A DNA stretch of 49,179 bases from contig SFMP01000064.1 in assembly GCA_004554395.1 (NCBI GenBank), forward strand, positions 1 through 49,179, in the 5' to 3' direction. Within the stretch, counting starts at the first letter, position 1, and each line of letters starts with the position of its first letter. The stretch comes from Myxococcales bacterium (GTDB lineage Bacteria > Myxococcota_A > Bradymonadia > UBA4248). The notes beneath the pieces were generated by a model. The model saw only the letters and a program-made list of their open reading frames with translations. It had not been told where the DNA came from and ran no database searches. Below are positions 34,807-42,732 of the stretch, in pieces. Made by a program: the position numbers and the translations under genes.

Positions 34807-35007
34807 TCATTGCCGCCCCGAGGCGGCAATGGCTAATCGCGCAAACGCCGTACTCATATACCATAAAGCGACGCTGGCGATGGCAAAAAGGATCGCCTTA
34901 ATCCACATTTCGTCGATGGCAAAAAGGAGTGCGACGAGGAGAAGACCGCCTCCGGTGGCGAGGAGAATGAGCGATGCGATGTCGTAGACGGTCTTTCGTT
35001 GAGGCAT
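34807..35007 (-). CDS. Small two-helix membrane protein, unknown
   Basis: The 66-residue product has two hydrophobic helices (about 10-28 and 35-55) and basic ends. It starts 15 bases after the VKOR-DsbA stop and 50 bases before the PpiC lipoprotein start, all on the same strand. The ribosome binding site is weak, so coupling to the upstream gene is likely. No family is recognised. Confidence 0.7.
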   Translation of the reverse strand: MPQRKTVYDIASLILLATGGGLLLVALLFAIDEMWIKAILFAIASVALWYMSTAFARLAIAASGRQ

Positions 35008-35022
35008 AGTCGTGTGACGAGA

Positions 35023-36231
35023 TTAAGCCTCGGCTTCGTTTGCGTTGGAATTTTGGGCGTTTTCGGCGCAATCTTTGCGGTGACGCGTCATCGTGAGGAA
35101 TCCGCCTGCGAGGAGTACGATAGCGGCGATGATGAGATCGAGGATGAAAGCTAGGGGATATTTGGCTTGTAGGGAGATTTCGCGCTTTTCGATGGCGTCT
35201 TTATAGCGTTGCATGCCAGCGCTTGCGTCGTAGCCGACGATTTCAGTGTCGTCGATCCAGACGGTAGGAGCGCCTTTGAAATTGATAGTTCCGAGTTTTT
35301 TGAGTTGTTCGTCGATGGCTTCGAGCGATTTTGGGTCGGAGAGGCATGCTTTGAACGACGTTTCTTCGATGCTACAGTCTTTGGCATGGGCTAGGATGCG
35401 ATCGGCGTCTTTGCTAGGGTCTTCGAACATGCATTCGGCGAAGGCGTTTTGTTTTTTCTGCAATTCAGCGCAGTAATAGGCGACGCAAGCTTCTTTGCGC
35501 GCCCCGAGGGGGATGGTGATGCGCGTGAAATTGATTTGATCGCCATATTCGGCGAGGAGTTTTGTGAATTGAGGGTGAAGATCTCGGCAGTGGGGGCAAT
35601 CGAAGCTGGAAATCTCGACGACGTTGATTTTTCCGGGTTTATACATCGATTGAATGTATTCTGGGGCAGTCGATTGAACGGCGGCTGGCTGGAACGCCCC
35701 CCATGTGAGCGGGCCGCCAGCGGCGATGATATACAAACCGATCCAAAGTGCCGGATGGAAGAAAGATGCGTGTTTTTCTTCGTCTGTATTGCGATTGATC
35801 ATGAGCAATACTGCGGGAATGACCATGAGCATCGCCGCGGTATCGATTCCCATGCACAAGTAGCAGAAAGCATGGATTTCGGTTGCTTGGACGATGACGA
35901 AGAGGAGCGCGCCGATGGCACAACAGATAATGGCGAGCGGTAGCCAGAACGTCGAAAGCGATTTGCCGAAGAGTTTGAGTTTCGTCTTGGTGAAGAAAAA
36001 GCTCGTCAAAAAGAAGAAAGAGTAGGCAAGGAGTCCGAGCGTGGGCAGGAAAATGCCATATTTTTGGCCAAAATCCGACTTTGCAACGATGTCGCACGAA
36101 GCGCCAGCACCGCAAAATGTGTTTGCATTGAAGTAGTAATCGACGGCTAATGCCGATGCGAAGACGAGTGCAACGAGCGAAAGCAATCGAATCGCTGTGT
36201 AGAGTGCACTGCGGGGAATGTTACGAAACAT
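35023..36231 (-). CDS. VKOR-DsbA fusion, disulfide-forming enzyme
   Basis: The 402-residue protein fuses an oxidase and its thiol partner. The VKOR-like domain (about 10-175) has four helices with the loop cysteines Cys40 and Cys46 and the quinone-side pair Cys123/Cys126 (FCYLC). A DsbA-like thioredoxin domain (about 195-345) has CPHC at 212-215 and the cis-Pro loop KGAPTVWID. A final transmembrane helix lies near 370-392. Electrons would pass from substrate cysteines to the thioredoxin domain, to VKOR, then to quinone. Known VKOR fusions place the thioredoxin domain outside the membrane. All six catalytic cysteines are present. Start: AAGGTAGGCGT lies before the ATG. Confidence 0.93.
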   Translation of the reverse strand: MFRNIPRSALYTAIRLLSLVALVFASALAVDYYFNANTFCGAGASCDIVAKSDFGQKYGIFLPTLGLLAYSFFFLTSFFFTKTKLKLFGKSLSTFWLPLAIICCAIGALLFVIVQATEIHAFCYLCMGIDTAAMLMVIPAVLLMINRNTDEEKHASFFHPALWIGLYIIAAGGPLTWGAFQPAAVQSTAPEYIQSMYKPGKINVVEISSFDCPHCRDLHPQFTKLLAEYGDQINFTRITIPLGARKEACVAYYCAELQKKQNAFAECMFEDPSKDADRILAHAKDCSIEETSFKACLSDPKSLEAIDEQLKKLGTINFKGAPTVWIDDTEIVGYDASAGMQRYKDAIEKREISLQAKYPLAFILDLIIAAIVLLAGGFLTMTRHRKDCAENAQNSNANEAEA

Positions 36232-36624
36232 ACGCCTACCTTGACAGATATTTATCGGGGCAAATCGGATCGCGATGCGCTATCCATAATAAATCGATGA
36301 TAAAAGAAAAACGCAAATTGCCGTGATAAGCGGTCGAATTGATGCGTTATTTGGGAATAATGCAAAGATGTAGCGAAATATTCTCAAATAATTTGTGCGA
36401 ATTTGAAAATATAGCACAGACGCGCTTTGCCTTGAATTCGTCGCGCAAAGCGGCTCGTGCCATTTACCAAAAGTCGGCCTTTTTGTAAACGTTCAAGCAT
36501 TTTGTGTAGTTGAATGTGGGTTGAGTGTGTGGTAGGAACGCCACCATCGGTGTGGGGTATTTTGCGTGAGCAAATGCACCGATAGGGATAGATCCTTTGA
36601 CGGCTTAGAGAAGAGGTATATGCC
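36232..36624. other. Divergent intergenic region, no gene seen
   Basis: This gap of 393 bases separates the VKOR-DsbA gene from the serine dehydratase gene. It is AT-rich in the middle (36290-36420), as expected for promoters. A stem can form between GCGCTTTGCC near 36422 and CGCAAAGC near 36446. There is TTGACA at 36241 on the plus strand but no good -10 follows. I see no riboswitch class I can name. Confidence 0.5.
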
Positions 36625-38979
36625 GTGTTATACCGAGAGTCAGTAGAAGCTTATCGGCTGAATGCCGATAGGCGTCGCGTTTTTCACGCACTCGAACCGC
36701 TCGTTCGTGAAGATCATGAACGCCTAGCACTTGCCGACTTCCTCGACAAAATGCCCTGGAATTATTCGCGCGAGGTTCCGCTAGAAGTGATTGCCGCGCA
36801 TTGGAAATTGCTTCGCAATCAGTTGACGGCACATGAATGTTGTTTTGCTCCGACGAGTGAGACGTTTACGCTCCACCACGATACTTGTGATTCGTGGATA
36901 GGGAAGACGGATTTGGGCCGCACGGCGACGGTGCTTCGCACTCTGACGAATCACGATTTTTCGCCGTTGCAGAGGGTATTTGCGCACGAAGACGGGAAGT
37001 TTTCGATAGCGATAGCTTGGCACAAAGACGAGACATCGCGTCGCGGTTATCCGTTCGATCCGCCGGCGTGGATGGGGACGTTTAAGCGCACGACGCTCAA
37101 CCATCGGAAGCAGTCGTCGAGCATTTCGTTCGACACGGTAGTCTTAGAAAATTCGACGTTATTCCGCATAGAAGTATTTAATTCGCCGCAGACGACGGTA
37201 TTGCGCAAGATCTGCGAGATCATGCAGCGCCATCAGATCATGCCGTCGACGATCGATTTTTGGTCGACGTTTAACGGTTGGACGGGGTCTCGCAAGATCA
37301 AGGAGCGCCATAGCCTCGAAATCGAAGTGCGAGAATCGCTCGAAGAAGACATCATCCAATCGGTCAAAGTCGATGCGTTCCGTTATTTGGTGGCGTTGCT
37401 CAAAGTCCATTCGCTGTTCGATATCATTGGGCCTGCGATGATCGGGCCGAGTAGTTCGCATACGGCGGGCGCATGTCGCATTGGCCAATTGGCACGAGCT
37501 GTATTTATGGCGCTTGAAGATGCTGGGCACTTTCAAAAAATCGAGAAATTCGAGATAAAGTTATTTGGATCGTTTCGCGATACGGGCCCTGGGCACGGGA
37601 CGCATATTGCGTTGGGGGCTGGTCTCAAGGGGTTACCGCCTGATTCGCCCAAGCTCAAATCGGAGGGCGATATCGAGGTCTTGTTGTCGAATGGGATCGT
37701 TTGGCGCGACAAGCGCGTGATTCCGTTCGAGGGCTTTGTCGCGGCGACGCCCGAAGAAGATAAACGGTATATTCGTCAACAGGGCGATTGCATCAACATC
37801 GCCGAAGTGACGGCGACGACCGACAACGGATTGTTTACGGTTGCGGGGTTTTCGACGGGCGGCGGCATCGTCGAGATGCGATTTATCAACAATACGCGGC
37901 TCGTGCCGAGTATATCGGGCAAGCGCGATTTATGGATAGGTGCGCCGCCTTTGGCGTCGAAACTGAGTTTGGCGCATGAGCCGATGAAGGGGAAATGCGG
38001 CAAAATTGCCCGTATTTATACGTCGCGAGCACCGCGCGATGAGCTCACCCTCGTCTTTAATACGTTCGACGAAGCACTCGAATATGCCAAAGATACGAGA
38101 AAGTCGCTCTTGACAATTGCACTCGAATTGGAATCGAAGCTTCAAGGTTCGAGTGAGAAAGAAATATTCGCCACAATGACCGAATTGTGGAATATTATGA
38201 AGGAATCGGTGCAAGAAGGCTTAGCAAATTCGGAACGCAGCCAAATGGGTTTGTCGGGTGGGGATTCGACGAAATTGCGAGCTTATCTCGAACGTCAAAA
38301 GTTTACGTCGTTCCACGCCTTGGCGTCGCTCTATGCCTTGGCTAGTGCCGAAACGAACGCCCACATGGGGCGGATCGTGGCGTGTCCTACGGCAGGCGCT
38401 TGCGGCATTATTCCCGGTGTTTTGCTCGCTTGGTATGAACTACTCGCCAAAGAGGGCAAAGACCCGAAAGAGTTGGAACGCAAGATTGTCGAAGCGTTGC
38501 TCGTGGCGGCATTTATCGGGATGATATTCTACGACGATATACCGACGGCGGGGGCGACGCTCGGTTGCCAAGCCGAAATCGGCATTGGTGCGGCAATGGC
38601 GGCGGCGGCAGTCGTCCATTTGAACGACGGAACGCCCGAAGACGTCGTCCATGGTGCGATTTTGACGATAAAGAATTGCATGGGGCTCGTTTGCGACCCC
38701 GTTGCTGGGCTCGTCGAAGTGCCTTGTATCAAGCGCAATGCGATGTTTTCGAACTTTGCGATTACGGCTGCCGATATGGCATTGGCGGGTATTCGTTCGC
38801 AGATTCCGCCCGATCAGGTCGTTTTGGCGGTCAAAGAAGTGGGCGAGCACATGAGCACGGATTACAAGGAGACGGCTCATGGTGGGTTGGCAGCGACGCT
38901 TAATGGCAAAGATATATCGCGCCGATTCGATGAAATGTGCCAAAAGTTGTTTTGTAGTGGTTGTCACCTTTGCCATTAA
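36625..38979 (+). CDS. Fe-S L-serine dehydratase with extra N-terminal regulatory-like module
   Basis: The 784-residue protein starts at GTG 36625 with AAGAGG 8 bases upstream; an ATG at 36620 is in another frame. From about 262 it is a single-chain iron-sulfur serine dehydratase. The beta part has GPSSSHTAGACRIG (274-287) and GPGHGTHIALGAG. The alpha part has AETNAHMGRIVACPTAGACG, CMGLVCDPVAGLVEVPC and a cysteine-rich end (LFCSGCHLCH) where the family's last cysteine enters the active site. It turns L-serine into pyruvate and ammonia. Residues 1-260 are not part of the usual enzyme. DFLDKMPWNYSREVPLEVIAAH recalls the N-terminal region of large NAD-glutamate dehydrogenases and GlnD, and TLFRIEVFNSPQTTVLRKI recalls an ACT domain. 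I infer amino-acid sensing. Confidence 0.9.
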   Translation: MLYRESVEAYRLNADRRRVFHALEPLVREDHERLALADFLDKMPWNYSREVPLEVIAAHWKLLRNQLTAHECCFAPTSETFTLHHDTCDSWIGKTDLGRTATVLRTLTNHDFSPLQRVFAHEDGKFSIAIAWHKDETSRRGYPFDPPAWMGTFKRTTLNHRKQSSSISFDTVVLENSTLFRIEVFNSPQTTVLRKICEIMQRHQIMPSTIDFWSTFNGWTGSRKIKERHSLEIEVRESLEEDIIQSVKVDAFRYLVALLKVHSLFDIIGPAMIGPSSSHTAGACRIGQLARAVFMALEDAGHFQKIEKFEIKLFGSFRDTGPGHGTHIALGAGLKGLPPDSPKLKSEGDIEVLLSNGIVWRDKRVIPFEGFVAATPEEDKRYIRQQGDCINIAEVTATTDNGLFTVAGFSTGGGIVEMRFINNTRLVPSISGKRDLWIGAPPLASKLSLAHEPMKGKCGKIARIYTSRAPRDELTLVFNTFDEALEYAKDTRKSLLTIALELESKLQGSSEKEIFATMTELWNIMKESVQEGLANSERSQMGLSGGDSTKLRAYLERQKFTSFHALASLYALASAETNAHMGRIVACPTAGACGIIPGVLLAWYELLAKEGKDPKELERKIVEALLVAAFIGMIFYDDIPTAGATLGCQAEIGIGAAMAAAAVVHLNDGTPEDVVHGAILTIKNCMGLVCDPVAGLVEVPCIKRNAMFSNFAITAADMALAGIRSQIPPDQVVLAVKEVGEHMSTDYKETAHGGLAATLNGKDISRRFDEMCQKLFCSGCHLCH

Positions 38980-38984
38980 GCGCA

Positions 38985-39400
38985 AAAGCGCACTTTGTGC
39001 GCCATGCCCAGCGTATTGGCAACGCCAATAGCTGGGCCAAGAGCGCGTATTGGCGACGCCAATAGCGCGACAAAGAGCGCGTATTGCCGTAGGCAATAGC
39101 GCGATAGCAACGCGTATTGGCCATGAGCCAATAGCGTTGCGTGAGCCGTATGCAGGCGTGAGCCGGCATAGGCGAACGAAGAGGCGAATTGCCGCAGGCA
39201 ACCGCCGAAAATGCGGCCGTATGCCGGCTCCGCCGGCATAGGCAAAACCGCGAGCCGTATGCAGGCGTGAGCCGGCATAGGCGAACGAAGAGGCGAATTG
39301 CCGCAGGCAATCGCCGATAATGTAGCTGTATGCAGGCGTGAGCCGGCATAGGCGGGCGCAAAGGGGCAAAATCGGCGGGGGCGAGCGCGAATAATATTGC
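38985..39400. repeat. Array of covarying palindromes
   Basis: At least four units share an inner stem around TATTGGC or TATTGCC with one bulged G just before it, while the outer arms differ but stay paired. CCCAGC/GCTGGG is at 39007-39036 and GCGC/GCGC at 39043-39068. GCGC/GCGC is again at 39077-39102 and CAACGC/GCGTTG at 39108-39139. From 39140 related longer units follow with GTATGCAGGCGTGAGCCGG (three copies) and CGAATTGCCGCAGGCAA (two copies). No gene is supported in the 456-base gap. Confidence 0.85.
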
Positions 39401-39435
39401 TGTAACTTTTGTGTTATGCGAAGAAAATTCGGAAT

Positions 39436-42243
39436 TTAGAAGGAGAAGTGGATGATTCCGAAGAGGGCGCACAGTATGATGAGGATGGCGAGGATGGCTA
39501 GAGGGTATGCGACGATGTTGATGTAGAAGTGCGCTTGTGATTTGGTGGGTGTGGCGGGGCGTTGTGCGCTCGTTTGTTGGACGGCGGGCATGGAGATGCG
39601 CGTTTTTTCGCCGTTGTCGGTGAGGTTAATGGTGGGCTCGGAGCGGTAGTTTGCGAGTACCGAGGGCGGGTCGTCGGGTGTTTTGATTCGTTCGAGTGCG
39701 TGGAGGAATTCGCCGGCGTGTGCGAAGCGTTGCGCGGGGTTTTTGTTGCAGGCTCGCATGATAACGGCTTCGATGGCGGTGCCGAACATGTTGGATGGGA
39801 GTTGTAGGTTTTCGTAGCTTTGTTTGTAGGCGATTTCGAAGAGGGAGTCGCCGACGACGGCGGGGTGGCCGGTGAGTAGCTCGTAGAAGATGAGCCCGGC
39901 GGCGTAGACGTCGGTCCAAGGGCCGAGGTGACCGCGGTTGAGTTGCTCGGGTGCCATGTATTGTGGCGTGCCGTAGACGCGTCGCGAGTCGGCCAGTGTG
40001 AGGTCTTGTGTGGCGGCATCGGCGTCGGCGCCAAGTGCTTTCGAGAGACCGAAATCGAGAATGCTGACTTGGTCGTCGTAGCCTTCTTTGTTGGCGAGCA
40101 TGATGTTGGCGGGTTTGAGATCGCGGTGGACGATTTGCAGGCGGTGGGCTTCCATGAGTCCGCTGAGGATTTGTTTCATGATGGATTTTGCGCGCGCGAA
40201 AGAGAGGGCGCCTTTGTCGATGCGTTTGTCGAGGCGCGTGCCGCGGATGAGTTCCATCGTCATCCATAGGACGTTGTGTGGGAGGAGGCCGCTGCTGTAG
40301 AGTCGGACGATGTTGGGGTGTTCGAGTCGTGAGACGATGGCGACTTCGCGTTCGAAACGCTTGTCGATGTCGTCGCATTCGGATTTTGCGCTCGGTAGGA
40401 TGAGTTTGAGGGCTTCTTCGCGGCCGAGTGTGAGGTTTTTGGCGCGATAGACGGCGCCAAAGCCGCCTTTGCCGAGCATGTCGATGATTCGGTAGTTTCC
40501 GACGGTGTCGCCGGGTTTTGGGAGCGTGTTCGAGTCGGCGTCGTCCCAGCGATTTTCGGAGCGTTCGAAGACGATGGTGCGCTCGAATTCTGAGGGCGGA
40601 ACGGTGGGAATCGACGGCATGTTGGGCGGATCGATTGTACCGAATTCTTCGGTTTCGTTGAGAAGCTGAATATTATCGCTATCGCTGGATGAATCGTGAA
40701 TATTATTCTCTGGTTCGTCTTCGCAGAAGGCGTTGATCATTTGCGTCGGCAAATCGGCGATGGCACAGACGACGTCGGAGATTTCGGGACTGTTCTCGTC
40801 GACTTTCTCGTTAGTTTTATCTTTATCTTTTTCTTTATCGCCTTTGACGTCGATCGATTTTTCGCCTTTTTTATCGACTTGGCTTTGGGCGTCGATTTTT
40901 TCGTCTTTTTTATCGACTTGGTTTTTGGCGTCGATTTTCTCGTTTTTTTCGATTTCTTTTTTATCGATCGATGATGCGGCATCGAGTTTTACGCCTTTTT
41001 TGTCGGCCAGGTTTTTGGCGTCGATTTTCTCGTCTTTTTCGATGTCTTTGGCGTCGCTCGAGTTTGGATTGGCGCTATTTTCGGCGTTTTCAATGGGCGA
41101 TTTATCGCTTGGTTTTTCGCCTTTTATACCGTTACTGGCCTTTTCGTTCGTTGCATCGGCTGCTGCTTGGGTGTTTTTATCGTCGATAGGCTTTTTATCG
41201 CTGTTTTTGTTGGCGTCGAGAATGGCTGAGAACAATTCATCGGAGCTATGGTCGTCGGTTTGTCGTTTATCGTTGTTTGGTTTTGCGTCGAGAATGGCCG
41301 AGAGCAAATCATCGGTGGTTTGGAAAGCGGGACGTTTATTGTCGTCGGACGCGTTTGCGCCTTTGCTCGATGCGCTCGATTGGTCGGAGTCGATTGCATT
41401 TGCATCGGTTGAATTTGATCCGGTTGTTGCGGGAGATTTTTTGTCTTCCGATGGCGCATTGCCCGACGATGGGGCAGGCTTGGCGACCGGAGTTTTAGCG
41501 GATCCTCTGAGGCCGATGCAGTAGGAGTCCTCGGTATCGGGTTCTGTACCGCGCGCGGGTTTGTCGTCGGCTTTTGGTGCGGTTTTGGGAGCGGATCCTC
41601 TGAGTCCTATGCAGTAGGAGTCTTCGGTATCGGATTCGGATATGCCAGTGGTTTTATGCGCGGGTTCTTTTGCGTAGCCTCTGAGTCCTATGCAGTAGGA
41701 GTCTTCGGTATCGGGGTGCGATGTGTCGGATGTGGCGGGCTGGACAGGGGCGACGGCTGGGATTGCGCGGTTCGATAGATGCGACTGGCTAGGCGCCGTC
41801 GTTTTTAGCGATTCGAACGACTTGGCTGCAGGGATCGAGCGGCGCGAATCGCGCTTTTCGCCTGGTTTGAGTGCGTCGAGCGGGGCGGCCGCCGCGGGGA
41901 TCGAACGGCGCGAATCGGCGCGTTTCATCGATGGGAGAGGGGGGGCAAGGCGCGTTTCGTTTGCTTTGATGGGTTCGAGCGGTTTGGCTGCGGGGATGCT
42001 GCGATGTGAATCGCGTTTTTGTGGCGCTGGAGACGCATTGGCAGTTTGTTCGACGGGATCGAGCAATTCCGTGGGTTTTGCGCCGTCGGCCGCAGCGACG
42101 GGATCGTCGGGGACTGCCGGATTTGAATCTAATTCGATGGAATCGGCTGATTCATCGAATTGAGATTGGGTCGTCGTTTGCGTAGCAGAATTTGATTCTG
42201 ATACTGTACGATTGTTGTTGGTGTTGTCGTTGAGTTCGCTCAT
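39436..42243 (-). CDS. Tail-anchored Ser/Thr protein kinase with long disordered N-terminus
   Basis: The start is taken as the ATG at 42243 (MSELNDN), with weak GGA 7 bases upstream; an ATG at 42252 or a TTG at 42276 is possible. The product has about 935 residues. The first 580 are low complexity. DSRRSIPA-type motifs occur near 80, 112 and 134, TEDSYCIGLRG occurs three times (about 179, 206, 237), and Lys/Asp-rich repeats (KNQVDKKDEKIDA) lie near 430-480. The kinase domain (about 583-855) has GKGGFGAVY, Lys613, HRDLKPANIM (706) and DFG, then GTPQYMAPEQ. A single C-terminal transmembrane helix (about 908-930) anchors it with the kinase inside. The repeated motifs are candidate phosphorylation or docking sites. 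Confidence 0.9.
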   Translation of the reverse strand: MSELNDNTNNNRTVSESNSATQTTTQSQFDESADSIELDSNPAVPDDPVAAADGAKPTELLDPVEQTANASPAPQKRDSHRSIPAAKPLEPIKANETRLAPPLPSMKRADSRRSIPAAAAPLDALKPGEKRDSRRSIPAAKSFESLKTTAPSQSHLSNRAIPAVAPVQPATSDTSHPDTEDSYCIGLRGYAKEPAHKTTGISESDTEDSYCIGLRGSAPKTAPKADDKPARGTEPDTEDSYCIGLRGSAKTPVAKPAPSSGNAPSEDKKSPATTGSNSTDANAIDSDQSSASSKGANASDDNKRPAFQTTDDLLSAILDAKPNNDKRQTDDHSSDELFSAILDANKNSDKKPIDDKNTQAAADATNEKASNGIKGEKPSDKSPIENAENSANPNSSDAKDIEKDEKIDAKNLADKKGVKLDAASSIDKKEIEKNEKIDAKNQVDKKDEKIDAQSQVDKKGEKSIDVKGDKEKDKDKTNEKVDENSPEISDVVCAIADLPTQMINAFCEDEPENNIHDSSSDSDNIQLLNETEEFGTIDPPNMPSIPTVPPSEFERTIVFERSENRWDDADSNTLPKPGDTVGNYRIIDMLGKGGFGAVYRAKNLTLGREEALKLILPSAKSECDDIDKRFEREVAIVSRLEHPNIVRLYSSGLLPHNVLWMTMELIRGTRLDKRIDKGALSFARAKSIMKQILSGLMEAHRLQIVHRDLKPANIMLANKEGYDDQVSILDFGLSKALGADADAATQDLTLADSRRVYGTPQYMAPEQLNRGHLGPWTDVYAAGLIFYELLTGHPAVVGDSLFEIAYKQSYENLQLPSNMFGTAIEAVIMRACNKNPAQRFAHAGEFLHALERIKTPDDPPSVLANYRSEPTINLTDNGEKTRISMPAVQQTSAQRPATPTKSQAHFYINIVAYPLAILAILIILCALFGIIHFSF

Positions 42244-42557
42244 CGTCGGCATCCGTCGTTTGAATTCCCGTGGCAAAGTGCCAACGGTTTAATTGCCTCC
42301 GGCATTGGGCCAGGGGGGCAATGGCACGATTGAATGTCGGTAATTATACGACATTTGGAGCAGTGGAGGCAAAAAATTAATCGTTCTTTTGCTCGCGATG
42401 TCTTTTGTTTTCGCGTTGGATAATTCCATTTTTGGGGGCACGAAGATGAACAAAATTCAGTTTTGAGTTTGATGAATTGAATTTTGCGCATGTATGGGGC
42501 ATTTGGGATAGATCTAGCTCAACAATCCGCGTCACGGCAATGGTGGAGCGGAAACGA

Positions 42558-42584
42558 AAAAGCCCGCGCAAAGCGCGGGCGGGT
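42558..42584 (-). terminator. Distal copy of the duplicated terminator
   Basis: On the minus strand GCCCGCGC and GCGCGGGC pair around a three-base loop, followed by a run of T. It is the second terminator met by transcripts from 42733. Confidence 0.8.
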
Positions 42585-42664
42585 TTAGAACGCGATAGAT
42601 CTAGGGCGATTTGGATAGATCTAGCTCAACAATCCGCGTCACGGCAATGGAGTGAGCGGAAACG

Positions 42665-42692
42665 AAAAAGCCCGCGCAAAGCGCGGGCGGGT
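42665..42692 (-). terminator. Proximal terminator after the GH57 gene
   Basis: This is the same hairpin and T run as the distal copy, about 45 bases after the stop codon at 42733. It closes the DUF4912-GH57 unit. Confidence 0.85.
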
Positions 42693-42732
42693 TTAGAACG
42701 CGATAGATCTAGGTCGATTTGCACGAAGGGAA

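Larger units (their letters stand above)
42503..42720. repeat. Duplicated 108-bp module containing a terminator
   Basis: Two direct copies start at GGATAGATCTAGC (42506 and 42613) and differ by a few bases (GGTGGAGCGG versus GGAGTGAGCGG). Each carries CCGCGTCACGGCAATGG, then the GCCCGCGC/GCGCGGGC hairpin, then AGAACGCGATAGATCTAGG. GATAGATCTAG flanks each copy on both sides. Confidence 0.9.

Noticed and set aside
36232..36624. Amino-acid riboswitch upstream of the serine dehydratase
   Set aside because: I could not match the region to any known riboswitch core; only a weak stem is visible.
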